Below, in pieces: positions 8,390 to 17,322 of a stretch of 64,000 nt of DNA. The stretch spans positions 124,001 through 188,000 of the forward strand of contig NZ_JBHSSW010000009.1 of NCBI RefSeq assembly GCF_042659465.1. Reading direction: 5' to 3'. Every line of letters starts with the position of its first letter. Position 1 is the first letter of the stretch. The DNA comes from Ponticaulis profundi. GTDB lineage: Bacteria > Pseudomonadota > Alphaproteobacteria > Caulobacterales > Hyphomonadaceae. The notes beneath the pieces are model-generated. The model searched no databases. It saw only the letters and a list, made by a program, of their open reading frames with translations, and had not been told where the DNA came from. Made by a program: the position numbers and the translations under genes.

Positions 8390-8989
8390 ATGAGTCAGAC
8401 TGCACGCAGCGCCAAAGTCGTTCGAGAAACCAAGGAAACCCAGATCGAGGTTGAGGTCACACTCGACGGATCGGGTCAGTCCAAGATCGAAACCGGTATC
8501 GGTTTCTTCGATCATATGCTGGAAAGCTTTACCAAGCACTCAGCCATGGATTTCACGATCAAAACGGTTGGCGATCTGCATGTCGACATGCACCACACGG
8601 TCGAGGACACCGGTATTGTCATGGGCCAGGCGGTTGCAAAGGCGCTTGGTGATTTCAAAGGCATTTCCCGCTTTGGCCACAGCTATGTCCCGATGGACGA
8701 AACGCTCAGCCGGGCGGCCATTGATCTGTGCAATCGCCCCTATCTGATCTGGAAAGTTGACTTTTCCCGGGACAAAATCGGCGACATGGACACAGAACTC
8801 TTCAAGGAATGGTTCCAGGCCTTCGCCATGAACTCAGGCGGTTGTATTCATGTAGAAAATATCTACGGCGAAAACTGCCACCACATTATCGAGAGTTGCT
8901 ATAAAGCCCTGGCGAGATCTCTCCGTCTGGCGGTTGCGCCCGATCCGGTCTTTGCAGGACAGGCTCTGTCCACTAAGGGATCACTGTAA
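8390..8989 (+). CDS. hisB: Imidazoleglycerol-phosphate dehydratase HisB
   Basis: HisB removes water from imidazoleglycerol phosphate to form imidazole-acetol phosphate in histidine synthesis. The 199-residue, monofunctional form is usual outside the enterics. Metal-binding motifs are visible: GFFDHMLESFTKH, DLHVDMHHTVEDTGI, and GENCHHIIES near the C-terminus. It leads the his cluster; hisH follows after 28 bases. An N-terminal histidinol phosphatase domain is absent, as expected for this type. Confidence 0.97.
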   Translation: MSQTARSAKVVRETKETQIEVEVTLDGSGQSKIETGIGFFDHMLESFTKHSAMDFTIKTVGDLHVDMHHTVEDTGIVMGQAVAKALGDFKGISRFGHSYVPMDETLSRAAIDLCNRPYLIWKVDFSRDKIGDMDTELFKEWFQAFAMNSGGCIHVENIYGENCHHIIESCYKALARSLRLAVAPDPVFAGQALSTKGSL

Positions 8990-9017
8990 ATACGATTTGC
9001 GGTGAAAGTACCTCTTC

Positions 9018-9659
9018 ATGCCGACCATTGTCCTTATCGATTATGGTGCAGGAAATATTCCATCCGTTGAACGGGCTTTGGAAGTTGCCTTGCGCGATAC
9101 CGGACTGTCATTTGACGTGCAGGTGACGGACCGACCAGAGCATGTTCTGGCGGCTGATCGCATTGTGATTCCAGGTGTTGGCCATTTTCGTGACTGCCGT
9201 GATGGACTGTTCAAACCAGACGGGATGATCGATGCGTTGAACGAAGCCTGCCGCACCAAGGCACGACCAACGCTCGGCATCTGCGTCGGCATGCAGTTAA
9301 TGGCAGACATCGGACTTGAAGACGGTAAGACCGAAGGCCTTGGCTGGATTCCCGGTAAGGTCGATGCCATCCCAACCAGCGCAGGTCTGCCCATCCCGCA
9401 TATGGGCTGGAACGAATTGATCGTCCATTCTAACCACCCTGTTCTGGATGGAATTGAAGATGGCGATCACGCCTATTTCGTCCACTCTTATCACTACCGG
9501 CCGGAAAGCAGTTCAGATTTGCTTCTGACAACCGATTATGGCGGCACGATTACCGCCGCGATTGGTCGCGATACGCTGGTTGGATCGCAATTCCACCCGG
9601 AAATCAGCCAGGCCACCGGGCTGCGCCTTCTCAAAAACTGGATTAGCTGGAACCCATGA
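9018..9659 (+). CDS. hisH: HisH, glutaminase subunit of imidazole glycerol phosphate synthase
   Basis: HisH hydrolyses glutamine and passes ammonia to HisF. The class I amidotransferase triad is visible: Cys89 in LGICVGMQLM, and His193 and Glu195 in QFHPEIS. DYGAGNIPSVERAL at the N-terminus is typical. The 213-residue length fits. Its stop overlaps the start of hisA by four bases (ATGA), indicating coupled translation. Confidence 0.97.
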   Translation: MPTIVLIDYGAGNIPSVERALEVALRDTGLSFDVQVTDRPEHVLAADRIVIPGVGHFRDCRDGLFKPDGMIDALNEACRTKARPTLGICVGMQLMADIGLEDGKTEGLGWIPGKVDAIPTSAGLPIPHMGWNELIVHSNHPVLDGIEDGDHAYFVHSYHYRPESSSDLLLTTDYGGTITAAIGRDTLVGSQFHPEISQATGLRLLKNWISWNP

Positions 9660-10384
9660 GTTTTACCCTTTATCCCGCGATCGATCTCAAACAGGGCCAG
9701 TGCGTCCGGCTTATCCAGGGCGATATGGATCAGGCGACCGTATTCAGCCAGTCTCCGGCTGATCAGGCCAAAGCCTTTGAGGATATGGGGTTCAAATATC
9801 TGCACGTGGTCGATCTTGATGGCGCGTTTGCCGGACAGAGCGAAAACCGCGAATCCGTTGCGAACATTCTGAAGACAGTATCCATGCCCGTTCAACTGGG
9901 CGGTGGCATTCGCAAACGCGAACATGTTGAAGCCTGGCTCGATGCCGGGATTTCAAGGCTCATTCTTGGTACGATTGCCGTGCGCGACCCGGACTTCGTC
10001 AAATCTGTTGCGCGCGACTTCCCTGGCAAGATTGCTGTCGGCATTGATGCGCGAAACGGCATGGTCGCCGTCGAAGGCTGGGCTGAAGTATCCGATCTCG
10101 ACGCGCTCGATCTGGCCAAAGCGTTTGAAGACTCGGGCGTCGCAGCGATCATCGTCACAGATATCGGGCGGGACGGTCTGAAAACCGGCGTGAATGTCGA
10201 TCTGACCGCCGACATGGCAAAATCCGTTTCCATTCCTGTCATTGCGTCCGGCGGTGTAAAGTCCTCTCAGGATATCAAGGACTTAAGAGAAAGTGGCGCT
10301 CCGATTTCCGGCGCTATTCTCGGCCGGGCCCTTTATGATGGTGACATCATTCCAAGTGAAGCTCTGGAACTTGCCTCATGCTGA
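9656..10384 (+). CDS. hisA: ProFAR isomerase HisA
   Basis: HisA catalyses the Amadori rearrangement of ProFAR to PRFAR. The 242-residue (beta/alpha)8 barrel shows the family start YPAIDLKQGQCVRL with the catalytic Asp near residue 9, the second half-barrel Asp in VTDIGRDG, and phosphate-binding glycines in LGGGIRK and ASGGVKSSQD. It overlaps hisH by four bases and hisF by seven, within a tightly packed operon. Confidence 0.97.
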   Translation: MSFTLYPAIDLKQGQCVRLIQGDMDQATVFSQSPADQAKAFEDMGFKYLHVVDLDGAFAGQSENRESVANILKTVSMPVQLGGGIRKREHVEAWLDAGISRLILGTIAVRDPDFVKSVARDFPGKIAVGIDARNGMVAVEGWAEVSDLDALDLAKAFEDSGVAAIIVTDIGRDGLKTGVNVDLTADMAKSVSIPVIASGGVKSSQDIKDLRESGAPISGAILGRALYDGDIIPSEALELASC

Positions 10385-11142
10385 AACTGCGCGTCATTCC
10401 CTGTCTGGATGTCAAAGAAGGCCGCACCGTAAAAGGTGTGAACTTTGTTGATCTGAAAGACGCGGGTGATCCCGTCGCACTTGCCAAAGCTTACAGCGAA
10501 CACGGCGCTGATGAGCTTTGTTTTCTCGATATCTCTGCCTCCGAAGAGGGGCGAGGCACGATGCTGGATATTGTACGCGAAACCGCGCGTAATTGCTTCA
10601 TTCCGCTCACAGTTGGCGGCGGTGTCCGAACACCAGATGACATGATCCGCCTCCTGCGCGCAGGCGCTGACAAGGTCGGTATCAATTCTGCCGCCGTTGC
10701 GAACCCCGCCATCATCGGGGAATGTGCAAACCGGGTCGGCCGCCAGTGTGTTGTGGTCGCCATTGATGCCCGCCAGACGACTCCCGGAAAATGGGAGATT
10801 TATACCCATGGCGGGAAACGGCCGACCGGTATTGATGCGGTCGAGTATGCGCGTGAGGCCAGCGAACGCGGAGCCGGCGAAATTCTGCTCACATCCATGG
10901 ATAAGGATGGCACCAAATCCGGCTATGATATCGAACTGACGAAGAAAATCGTCGATGTCACCTCTGTTCCGGTGATTGCGTCCGGTGGCGCGGGTACGAT
11001 TGATCACCTCATTGAAGGCATCAAGAAAACCGGAGCAACAGCCGTGCTCGCCGCTTCGATTTTCCACTTTGGTGAAATTGATATTCTCGACGCAAAGCGC
11101 GCAATGAAGGAAGCAGGTCTCGCCGTCCGGCTGGATCGATAG
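10378..11142 (+). CDS. hisF: HisF, cyclase subunit of imidazole glycerol phosphate synthase
   Basis: HisF uses ammonia from HisH to convert PRFAR into imidazole glycerol phosphate and AICAR. The 254-residue barrel starts RVIPCLDVKEGRTVKGVNF, with catalytic Asp near 11 and the second in VVAIDARQ. GGGVRTPDD and ASGGAGTIDH are the phosphate sites. It overlaps hisA by seven bases. hisE follows after a short gap holding AGGAG. Confidence 0.97.
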   Translation: MLKLRVIPCLDVKEGRTVKGVNFVDLKDAGDPVALAKAYSEHGADELCFLDISASEEGRGTMLDIVRETARNCFIPLTVGGGVRTPDDMIRLLRAGADKVGINSAAVANPAIIGECANRVGRQCVVVAIDARQTTPGKWEIYTHGGKRPTGIDAVEYAREASERGAGEILLTSMDKDGTKSGYDIELTKKIVDVTSVPVIASGGAGTIDHLIEGIKKTGATAVLAASIFHFGEIDILDAKRAMKEAGLAVRLDR

Positions 11143-11145
11143 GAG

Positions 11146-11161
11146 TGTTTCACATGAAACT
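11146..11161. other. parS-like palindrome at the hisE start (14 of 16 matches)
   Basis: TGTTTCACATGAAACT differs from the parS sequence found elsewhere in this window at two positions (A for G at position 9 and T for A at position 16). It contains the hisE start codon. It may be a degenerate ParB site or chance; ParB sites usually tolerate few changes in the central CACGTG. Confidence 0.25.
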
Positions 11162-11501
11162 TGGGTCTGAAGAAAACTTCGCCGCGGTTCTGAAGCATCT
11201 CGCTGAAACCATTGATAACCGCGCGGATGCCGGAGATTCCGAAGCATCCTATACAGCGAAACTGCTGAAAAAAGGTCCGAGCAAGACCGCCAAGAAGATG
11301 GGCGAGGAAGCTGTCGAACTTGCGATCGCTCTGACCAGCCAGTCAGATGACGAAGTCATCGCAGAGACGGCTGATGTCATCTACCATTTGCTTGTGGCGC
11401 TTCGAAGCCGCGGCGTTTCCCTTGATCAGATCGCTGAAGAGCTCGCCAAACGGGAAGGCATATCCGGTCTGGTCGAAAAGGCGTCCAGGCCGAAAGAATA
11501 A
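11154..11501 (+). CDS. hisE: Phosphoribosyl-ATP diphosphatase HisE
   Basis: HisE removes diphosphate from phosphoribosyl-ATP, the second step of histidine synthesis. The all-alpha MazG-like fold motifs KKMGEEAVELAIAL and ETADVIYHLLVAL carry the metal-binding Glu and Asp residues. The ATG at 11154 was chosen because AGGAG at 11141-11145 lies eight bases upstream; a GTG at 11145 would overlap that site. The protein is 115 residues. It closes the his cluster; hisG, hisD and hisI are not in the window. Confidence 0.95.
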   Translation: MKLGSEENFAAVLKHLAETIDNRADAGDSEASYTAKLLKKGPSKTAKKMGEEAVELAIALTSQSDDEVIAETADVIYHLLVALRSRGVSLDQIAEELAKREGISGLVEKASRPKE

Positions 11502-11513
11502 CAAGCGCTCGCG

Positions 11514-12128
11514 CTAGGCGCCAAGGCGCCGCAGAAACACGTAAAACGCGCCATCGCCGCCATGCTTCTGATTTGCTCGCGCATAGCCGGAAACATGGCC
11601 GCGAAAATCCGGTTCGGCGAGCCATTCCAGAAAGCGACGGCGAAGAATGCCCTGTCCATCCTTACCTTTGCCGGTAATCACCAGCACGCTGGTTTCACCA
11701 GACCCCCGGTGAAAGGACAGAAAACTCAAAAGCGTTGAACGCCCGGTATCCTGCGTATGTCCGTGCAGATCCAGCGTAGAACCAAAGGGTACACGCCCGC
11801 GGCGCACGCGCTTTTCCTGCCCCCGATTTGCTGGTTCACCTTTTATAGCATGTGGACGCGTTGGCTTTGATGGAATGCCTGTGCTCGGCGACGGTGAAAA
11901 CCCACCGGCCAGGCGCGCAAGATCATCTGGCGTTGCTGATCCGCGTCCACGTTTTTGTGGAGATGTAACAGTCGGTTGGCGGCTCGGACCCAGCGGGATT
12001 GTTTGCTCATCCAGCTTGGGCTCATCGGTCGGCGTCGCGCGGGCTTGTGCCTCCTCCATGGGCTTGATCGTCTTCTGAACCCGCATCCACATGCGATGCT
12101 CTTTCGGTGTGAGATGGCGACGCGTCAT
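11514..12128 (-). CDS. Smr-domain protein
   Basis: The 204-residue protein has a low-complexity basic N-terminal half (residues 1-110, rich in Pro, Thr, Lys and Arg) and a C-terminal Smr domain. The domain shows the LDLHGHT motif and VITGKGKDG with the usual glycine loop. Smr domains bind or nick nucleic acids, and small stand-alone Smr proteins have been linked to RNA cleavage, but the substrate here is unknown. Its start overlaps the stop of mltA by four bases, so it is likely co-translated with mltA and the Tim44-like gene. Confidence 0.9.
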   Translation of the reverse strand: MTRRHLTPKEHRMWMRVQKTIKPMEEAQARATPTDEPKLDEQTIPLGPSRQPTVTSPQKRGRGSATPDDLARLAGGFSPSPSTGIPSKPTRPHAIKGEPANRGQEKRVRRGRVPFGSTLDLHGHTQDTGRSTLLSFLSFHRGSGETSVLVITGKGKDGQGILRRRFLEWLAEPDFRGHVSGYARANQKHGGDGAFYVFLRRLGA

Positions 12129-13372
12129 GAGGCCTCGTCACTTTCGGCGAGTTCCTGCGGAAGAAAAACGATGAACCGGCCCGGATAATTCATACGCCCC
12201 GCGCGCGTTCCGGCCTCATCGCCCCAACCAAAGAAAATATCGCCCCGCTTAACGCCTTTGATCGCACCGCCGGTATCCTGCGAAATCAGCAAAAGGCTGG
12301 TTTCTTCACCTTGCCAGTTCGCCCCGGCATTCGGGATTTCCGTTTCGATGAAAAATGGCACACCAAGCGGATGGTGCTGCAAATCGACGGCAAGACTTCC
12401 CATCGGCGTCAGCGGCAAACCAGCTGCCCCTTGCGGACCTTCTTCGGGATCTTCGATGTCGCTGGCGCGGAAGAACACGAAGCGGGGATTTATATTCATC
12501 GCTTCGCGCGCGCGTTCTGGCCCAACCTTTTCCATCCAGGCCCTTATTCCCTGCATGCTGGCTTCTGATCTTTCGATCTCGCCTTTCTGAATGAGGTGAT
12601 TGGCAAGTGATCCGAAGGGGCGATGATTGTGTGCATCAAAGCCTGCACGCATCACGCGTCCATCGGGGAAGGTCAGACGACCAGATCCTTGAATTTGAAG
12701 GAAAAACATGTCTGCCGGATCTGCATAGGCAATCGCATTTTTCGGCAATGTTTCGATATCAGCGCGCTCCGGATAAAGCACCAGCTTGCCGTTTCGGACC
12801 TGACCCCAGATTTTCTTGTTGCCATATTCGGGTTCGAAATCGCCCAAACGCGCTTCAATCAGATCATCCGGTCGCGCAGGAATCGGCTCAGACAACGACT
12901 CCGTCGGTTCGGCGGCCACCTGTAATTCCGGCTCATAATATCCGGTGAGCTTGTTGATTGGCTCTGCGGTGACGATTTCATAAGCGAAGAAATAGTCTTC
13001 AAAGAAGCGATGCAATTCGCCAACATCTTCGTATTTTTCAAGGACGGAACAGGCAGGCTTCCAGTCACCAACCGTCCCGCCATAAGGCGCATCAACGGAA
13101 ACAGGTGCTTCTGCATCACGGCCCATAATGACGGTGCAGCTCTTCTTCATCGCCTTGAAGGCAGGTGAAATGTCAGTCTGCGGCCAAGATGTCAGATCAG
13201 AAAACGCAACGAATGTCCGCGAGAACAGTTCTGTCTGCGGTTCGCTTGTATCTTCCGGAACGGGCGTCGCCTCGCTCGGATCAGGAATTGGTTCCGGCTT
13301 GTCCTTCGGTTCACACGCACTGAGGAGTGCGAGCGCCGAAATCAGGCAGCTGACACGTCGGAGAGTTTCCAA
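12125..13372 (-). CDS. mltA: Membrane-bound lytic transglycosylase A, lipoprotein
   Basis: MltA cleaves peptidoglycan glycan strands with formation of 1,6-anhydromuramic acid at the outer membrane. The N-terminus METLRRVSCLISALALLSAC ends in a lipobox, giving a lipidated Cys at 20. The MltA domain is visible around GYYEPEL, and the 3D domain carries ADMFFLQIQGSGRL and LLISQDTGGAIKG with catalytic-type Asp residues near the C-terminus. Its start lies 31 bases inside the end of the upstream Tim44-like gene in another frame; the signal peptide confirms this start. Confidence 0.93.
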   Translation of the reverse strand: METLRRVSCLISALALLSACEPKDKPEPIPDPSEATPVPEDTSEPQTELFSRTFVAFSDLTSWPQTDISPAFKAMKKSCTVIMGRDAEAPVSVDAPYGGTVGDWKPACSVLEKYEDVGELHRFFEDYFFAYEIVTAEPINKLTGYYEPELQVAAEPTESLSEPIPARPDDLIEARLGDFEPEYGNKKIWGQVRNGKLVLYPERADIETLPKNAIAYADPADMFFLQIQGSGRLTFPDGRVMRAGFDAHNHRPFGSLANHLIQKGEIERSEASMQGIRAWMEKVGPERAREAMNINPRFVFFRASDIEDPEEGPQGAAGLPLTPMGSLAVDLQHHPLGVPFFIETEIPNAGANWQGEETSLLLISQDTGGAIKGVKRGDIFFGWGDEAGTRAGRMNYPGRFIVFLPQELAESDEAS

Positions 13373-13926
13373 TTCGGGTTCCTGCTTTTGGTGTCGCGTT
13401 CAAAGGTCCAGAGTTCCTTTGTATCGCTGATCCGATCGCCATTTGTAAGCTCTGCTTCAAAAAGAACCGTCACTTCGGCCATGGATCCGCGCACATCGCC
13501 CGATTCTATCGCAGCATTCTTCAAACGCATCAGCTCCAGCGGCTCTTCACCAGACTCTTCGCGCTGTTTCAGCGCGCTGTCATAGTCCTGATAGATGTCG
13601 TCATTCAGAAGGTTTTTCAGTGAAGACCGGTCACCATCTGCGAAAGCTTTGACGATCATCTCGTAAGCGCCACGGGCACCTTGCAGGAATTCTCTCTGAT
13701 TGAAGGACGGATCGATGCGGGAAATCTGACCGATTCCGCTGATCGAATCATCTTCCTCGTCGACTTCATCAGGATTGCGCACAACATGGACTGGCTGCGG
13801 ACGTTGCTCTGCTTGTTCATCCCGGCGAAAAGCAGGCGGAGGCGCGCCTTTCTGCTTTCCGATCGTGGAAAACAGACGGGCGAAAATAAAAATCGCGACA
13901 GCAGCGAGAAGTAAAATTTCGACCAT
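13342..13926 (-). CDS. Tim44-like (TimA) membrane-associated adaptor
   Basis: The 194-residue protein begins with one hydrophobic helix (VEILLLAAVAIFIFARLF), then a charged disordered linker, then a Tim44-like domain from about residue 75 (SFNQREFLQGARGAYEMIVKAF). Bacterial homologues are encoded next to secB and mltA in alphaproteobacteria and are thought to be membrane-anchored adaptors related to the mitochondrial import motor protein. The neighbourhood here (mltA, Smr, divergent secB) matches that pattern. Confidence 0.9.
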   Translation of the reverse strand: MVEILLLAAVAIFIFARLFSTIGKQKGAPPPAFRRDEQAEQRPQPVHVVRNPDEVDEEDDSISGIGQISRIDPSFNQREFLQGARGAYEMIVKAFADGDRSSLKNLLNDDIYQDYDSALKQREESGEEPLELMRLKNAAIESGDVRGSMAEVTVLFEAELTNGDRISDTKELWTFERDTKSRNPNWKLSDVSAA

Positions 13927-14051
13927 CGTGTGTTTATCGCGTCCTCTGACTATTTGACTTCAGCCTACATATAGGCAGGTTTTGAAAAAGTTCAGCTTTT
14001 GAATGACATTTATCGCTCGTTCCGTACACGCAAGAAAGAGGCCTCTTGAAC

Positions 14052-14510
14052 ATGCCAAGTGATTCCCAGCCGTCCGAACCACCGCTTCCAAACATTCGTG
14101 TGCTCGCGCAATACGCTAAATCGGTGTCCTTCGACAGCAAGGATGGCGTACAGGCCGCCGGTTTGCCAAGTCAGCCAAACATCGAACTTGGAATTGATGT
14201 TGGGGCAACAGCTGTTCAAGGCGGGCCTCATACCTATGAAACCAACATCAAGCTGATGGCGCGGGCGCATGTCCAGGACGAAACCATATTCGAGATTGAG
14301 CTCGTTTATGCTGGTATTTTCGATGTGAGCGGCGCACCAGAAGCCCATGTAGAACCGATCCTGATGATCGAATGTCCGAGATTGCTCTTTCCATTCGCAA
14401 GACGGGTGATCGCAGACATCACCAGAGAGGGCGGCTTCCCACCCCTATTGATCGATCCTGTTGATTTTGCAGGACTTTATAATGAACAGGTGAATCAGGC
14501 GTCTTCCTGA
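14052..14510 (+). CDS. secB: Export chaperone SecB
   Basis: SecB holds preproteins unfolded for SecA. The 152-residue protein has the family features NIRVLAQYAKSVSFDS, YETNIKLMARA, FEIELVYAGIF and CPRLLFPFARRVIADITREGGFPPL. The ATG at 14052 is preferred to an upstream TTG because the AAAGAGG element sits about ten bases before it. The 3' end overlaps the convergent dnaQ by 16 bases. It is divergent from the Tim44-like gene, with a 125-base shared upstream region. Confidence 0.96.
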   Translation: MPSDSQPSEPPLPNIRVLAQYAKSVSFDSKDGVQAAGLPSQPNIELGIDVGATAVQGGPHTYETNIKLMARAHVQDETIFEIELVYAGIFDVSGAPEAHVEPILMIECPRLLFPFARRVIADITREGGFPPLLIDPVDFAGLYNEQVNQASS

Positions 14511-15202
14511 AGCGAACGCTCAAACCAGCGAGATGGTGCGTCCAGATCGTCGATAAATGCGCGATGACGGAAAATTTCGTCGGCCGTGATCAGACTTTTC
14601 AGCGGTGAAGGCCGCTGTTTTGCGGCGCGGCGTTTTCCACCATCCATGCCATCGTCTTCGCGCGCATCGAATGAAAAACTGCGGTGACGACCACCATTCA
14701 GTTCCAGATACACTTCGGCGAGAAGCTGAGAGTCGAGCAGAGCCCCGTGAAAGGTCCGCGCCTCGGCATTGACGTTGAACCGTTTGCAAAGTGCATCCAG
14801 CGAAACCGGTGATCCTGGAAACTTGGATCGCGCCATTGCAGCAGAGTCGAGCCAGCGATCATCCGGAATGGGTCGCCGACCCGCTTTTTTCAGCTCCATA
14901 TTCAGAAAGCCGCGGTCAAATTTGGCGTTGTGCGCGACAATCCGTGCATCGCCGATGAATTCGAGCAGTTTGTCAGCAATCTCGGGATCTTCAAATTTCG
15001 GCTGCCCGACCAGCATGTCGTCGGTAATACCGGTAATCTTGATCGTTTCCTCAGAAACAGACCGACCCGGATCGACATAGGACTGGAAGGTTTCGCCGGT
15101 TGGCATGAAGTTTTTCACTTCCACGGCGCCAACTTCGATAATGCGGTCACCCTGATCGTGAAAGAGACCTGTGGTCTCGACGTCGAACATGATCTCGCGC
15201 AT
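14495..15202 (-). CDS. dnaQ: DNA polymerase III epsilon subunit (3'-5' proofreading exonuclease)
   Basis: DnaQ is the DEDDh exonuclease that proofreads for the replicase. Exo I FDVETTGL, Exo II HNAKFDRGFL and Exo III with HGALLDSQLLAEVYLEL are all visible. The 235-residue length is usual, and the C-terminal part after residue 180 would bind the alpha subunit. It is the distal gene of the leftward dnaQ-coaE-aroE-maf-ppsR series that starts at the origin. Confidence 0.96.
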   Translation of the reverse strand: MREIMFDVETTGLFHDQGDRIIEVGAVEVKNFMPTGETFQSYVDPGRSVSEETIKITGITDDMLVGQPKFEDPEIADKLLEFIGDARIVAHNAKFDRGFLNMELKKAGRRPIPDDRWLDSAAMARSKFPGSPVSLDALCKRFNVNAEARTFHGALLDSQLLAEVYLELNGGRHRSFSFDAREDDGMDGGKRRAAKQRPSPLKSLITADEIFRHRAFIDDLDAPSRWFERSLQEDA

Positions 15203-15214
15203 GGCGATGTTTCC

Positions 15215-15808
15215 CTAAAGTGTGCGTCGTAATGCTGAAATGAGAGCTTTTACCTGTTCTCTTGCATACTCAAGGTCAATCCGGGAGTTGATCACAAAAT
15301 CTGCACGGGCGCGTTTTTCAGCATCTGGCAATTGCTTCGCCAGAATCTTCTCAAACGCATCTTCTGTCATGCCGTCCCGTCCCAGAACCCGCTTTCGCTG
15401 TTCCTCAGCCGTCGCAGAAACCACGATGGTGTAATCAACGCGTGCATCGCCGCCTGTTTCAAAAAGCAGAGGAATATCAAGCACAATCATGTCTGCGCCA
15501 TCGCTTTTCGCTGTCTTGCGAAAATCGATCTGGGTTTGACCAACAAGTGGATGAACGATGGATTCAAGCTGTTTCATAGCGCCCGGATCGTTCAGAACCC
15601 GTTCGCGCAGACGCGTGCGATCAACCCGGTCTTCTACGATAACATCCGGAAAGACCTTTGAGAGTGGCTCGACGGCCAGACCGCCCGGTTCATATATGGC
15701 GTGGACAGCAGCATCAGCGTCGTAAACGGGAATGCCTTCATCGCGAAACATACTCGCTGTTGCACTTTTCCCCATGCCAATCGAGCCGGTCAATCCGAGC
15801 GTTAACAC
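15215..15808 (-). CDS. coaE: Dephospho-CoA kinase
   Basis: CoaE phosphorylates dephospho-CoA in the last step of coenzyme A synthesis. The P-loop GLTGSIGMGKSA is at residues 5-16, with VYDADAAVHAIY and DIPLLFETG as family motifs. The 197-residue length is standard. Only 12 bases separate it from dnaQ, so the two are probably co-transcribed. Confidence 0.96.
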   Translation of the reverse strand: MLTLGLTGSIGMGKSATASMFRDEGIPVYDADAAVHAIYEPGGLAVEPLSKVFPDVIVEDRVDRTRLRERVLNDPGAMKQLESIVHPLVGQTQIDFRKTAKSDGADMIVLDIPLLFETGGDARVDYTIVVSATAEEQRKRVLGRDGMTEDAFEKILAKQLPDAEKRARADFVINSRIDLEYAREQVKALISALRRTL

Positions 15809-15895
15809 CTGCGTCTACCCCGCCTATTTCTTGTTTTGCCCAAGATGTACGGGCTCTGCACAGAAAATCCAACGCCTGTGTTTGATTTCAGACCC

Positions 15896-16729
15896 TCAGC
15901 GTGTCCAATCGCGACAGGCTTTCAGGGCTGCTTCACGATCCGGCGTTTCTTCAAACCAGATGTTGAAGGCATCAGCCGCCTGACCCACCAGCATGGGAAG
16001 CCCGTCTTCTGTCTTCCAGCCAGATGCTTGCGCCGCATTGAGCGTTTCTGATGCCGCGGCGCCATAGCTGATATCAATGAAATAGCCAGAATTCGTGGTT
16101 GGTAGCTCGATGCGACCGCCCGAATGACCCAGGCTGACCGTGTTGATCACCAGCGGAAAGTTTCCAGCCAGAACCTCGATCTGATCAAGCGTCGAAATCT
16201 CATCCACAAAGAGATTCATATGATCGGCCAGCGCACGTGCTTTTTCAGGCGTGCGGTTCAGAATGGAAAGTCTCACGCCCCGCTGACCAAGCGCATAGGC
16301 AACAGCGCGGGCAGCGCCGCCGGCACCAATCAGAAGCGCTTTTTCCGGAAGGTCAGGAATCCAGCGATCCAGCGACCAGAGAAATCCGCTCCAATCGGTA
16401 TTGTCGGCAAACCAGGCAGGAGACACCTGATCAGTCTGAACATTCCGAAGTGTGTTCGCTGCGCCAATTTTCATCGCAGCGTCTGAAATGTCCGCCGCAG
16501 CTTCAAGCGCCGAGAGTTTATGGGGCAGGGTGACATTCAAGCCGGAAAATCCTGCACGACCAAGTGCTCGAATGTCTTCGGTCGGAGATGCCTCGAGCAG
16601 ATCCAGCGCCAGATAGCGCGCATGTTTCTGATGTTTTTCATACCAGAATTCGTGAATTCGCGGCGACAGAGAGTGTTTTACCGGATGTCCGATCACCCCA
16701 TAGAGCGCGGGTTGTCCGTCAAAGCTCAT
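15896..16729 (-). CDS. aroE: Shikimate dehydrogenase
   Basis: AroE reduces 3-dehydroshikimate with NADPH in aromatic amino-acid synthesis. The shikimate site KHSLSPRIH, the catalytic Lys in NVTLPHK, Asp in NTDWSGF and the nucleotide loop GAGGAARAVAYAL are visible. The 277-residue length fits. Its start overlaps the end of maf by four bases. The 87 bases before coaE show no clear feature. Confidence 0.96.
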   Translation of the reverse strand: MSFDGQPALYGVIGHPVKHSLSPRIHEFWYEKHQKHARYLALDLLEASPTEDIRALGRAGFSGLNVTLPHKLSALEAAADISDAAMKIGAANTLRNVQTDQVSPAWFADNTDWSGFLWSLDRWIPDLPEKALLIGAGGAARAVAYALGQRGVRLSILNRTPEKARALADHMNLFVDEISTLDQIEVLAGNFPLVINTVSLGHSGGRIELPTTNSGYFIDISYGAAASETLNAAQASGWKTEDGLPMLVGQAADAFNIWFEETPDREAALKACRDWTR

Positions 16730-17322
16730 TCAGGAAGATCTCCGCGATCTCGCAGGAAGGACAAAAGCTCTATCAGCGGCAATCCGAGGATGGAAAAGTA
16801 ATCCCCATCGATCCGGTTGAACAGCTGAACGCCCAGACCTTCGAGCTGGTACGCGCCAACACTTTCAAAGGCTGCATCACCAATCCGATCGAGATAATCC
16901 TCGATAAAGGCATCGCTTAACGGGCGCATGGTCAGTTTCGGACGGTTCACATGGCGCCAGACGGGTTTTCCATCCTGCGCAATCACGATCGCGCTTTCCA
17001 GATGATGAGCCTTCCCGGAAAATTGTTTCAGCCTTTCAAAGGCTTCTTCGCGGTTTGCAGGTTTATCAAAACCCTGACCGTCGAGTGACATCATCTGATC
17101 TGCGCCGATAACCAGACCTTTGGTCTGCGCAGAGACGCGGCAGGATTTCATTTCAGCCAGAAATTCAGCCTGCTCTTTCGGAGACAGACCTTCCGCCCGC
17201 ATGGACTCTTTCAGACTGTCTTCATCGACCTGAGATTTCTTGATCTCAAAATCGAGACCAGCGTTTCGAAGCAGATCCGCTCGAATGCGGCTTCCGGAAG
17301 CGAGCGTAAGTTTAAGCGTCAT
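16726..17322 (-). CDS. Maf family nucleotide pyrophosphatase
   Basis: Maf proteins hydrolyse non-canonical or modified nucleoside triphosphates. The signature LASGSRIRADLLRNAG is at the N-terminus, and IGADQMMSLDG carries the catalytic Asp region. The 198-residue length fits. Subtype (dTTP/UTP or m7GTP) cannot be read safely. It overlaps aroE by four bases and the upstream PPDK regulator gene by one base, so it is inside the coupled leftward operon. Confidence 0.93.
   Translation of the reverse strand: MTLKLTLASGSRIRADLLRNAGLDFEIKKSQVDEDSLKESMRAEGLSPKEQAEFLAEMKSCRVSAQTKGLVIGADQMMSLDGQGFDKPANREEAFERLKQFSGKAHHLESAIVIAQDGKPVWRHVNRPKLTMRPLSDAFIEDYLDRIGDAAFESVGAYQLEGLGVQLFNRIDGDYFSILGLPLIELLSFLRDRGDLPE

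Noticed and set aside
10333..11247. Minus-strand open frame opposite hisF
   Set aside because: It is antisense to the conserved hisF and hisE and has no independent signal.
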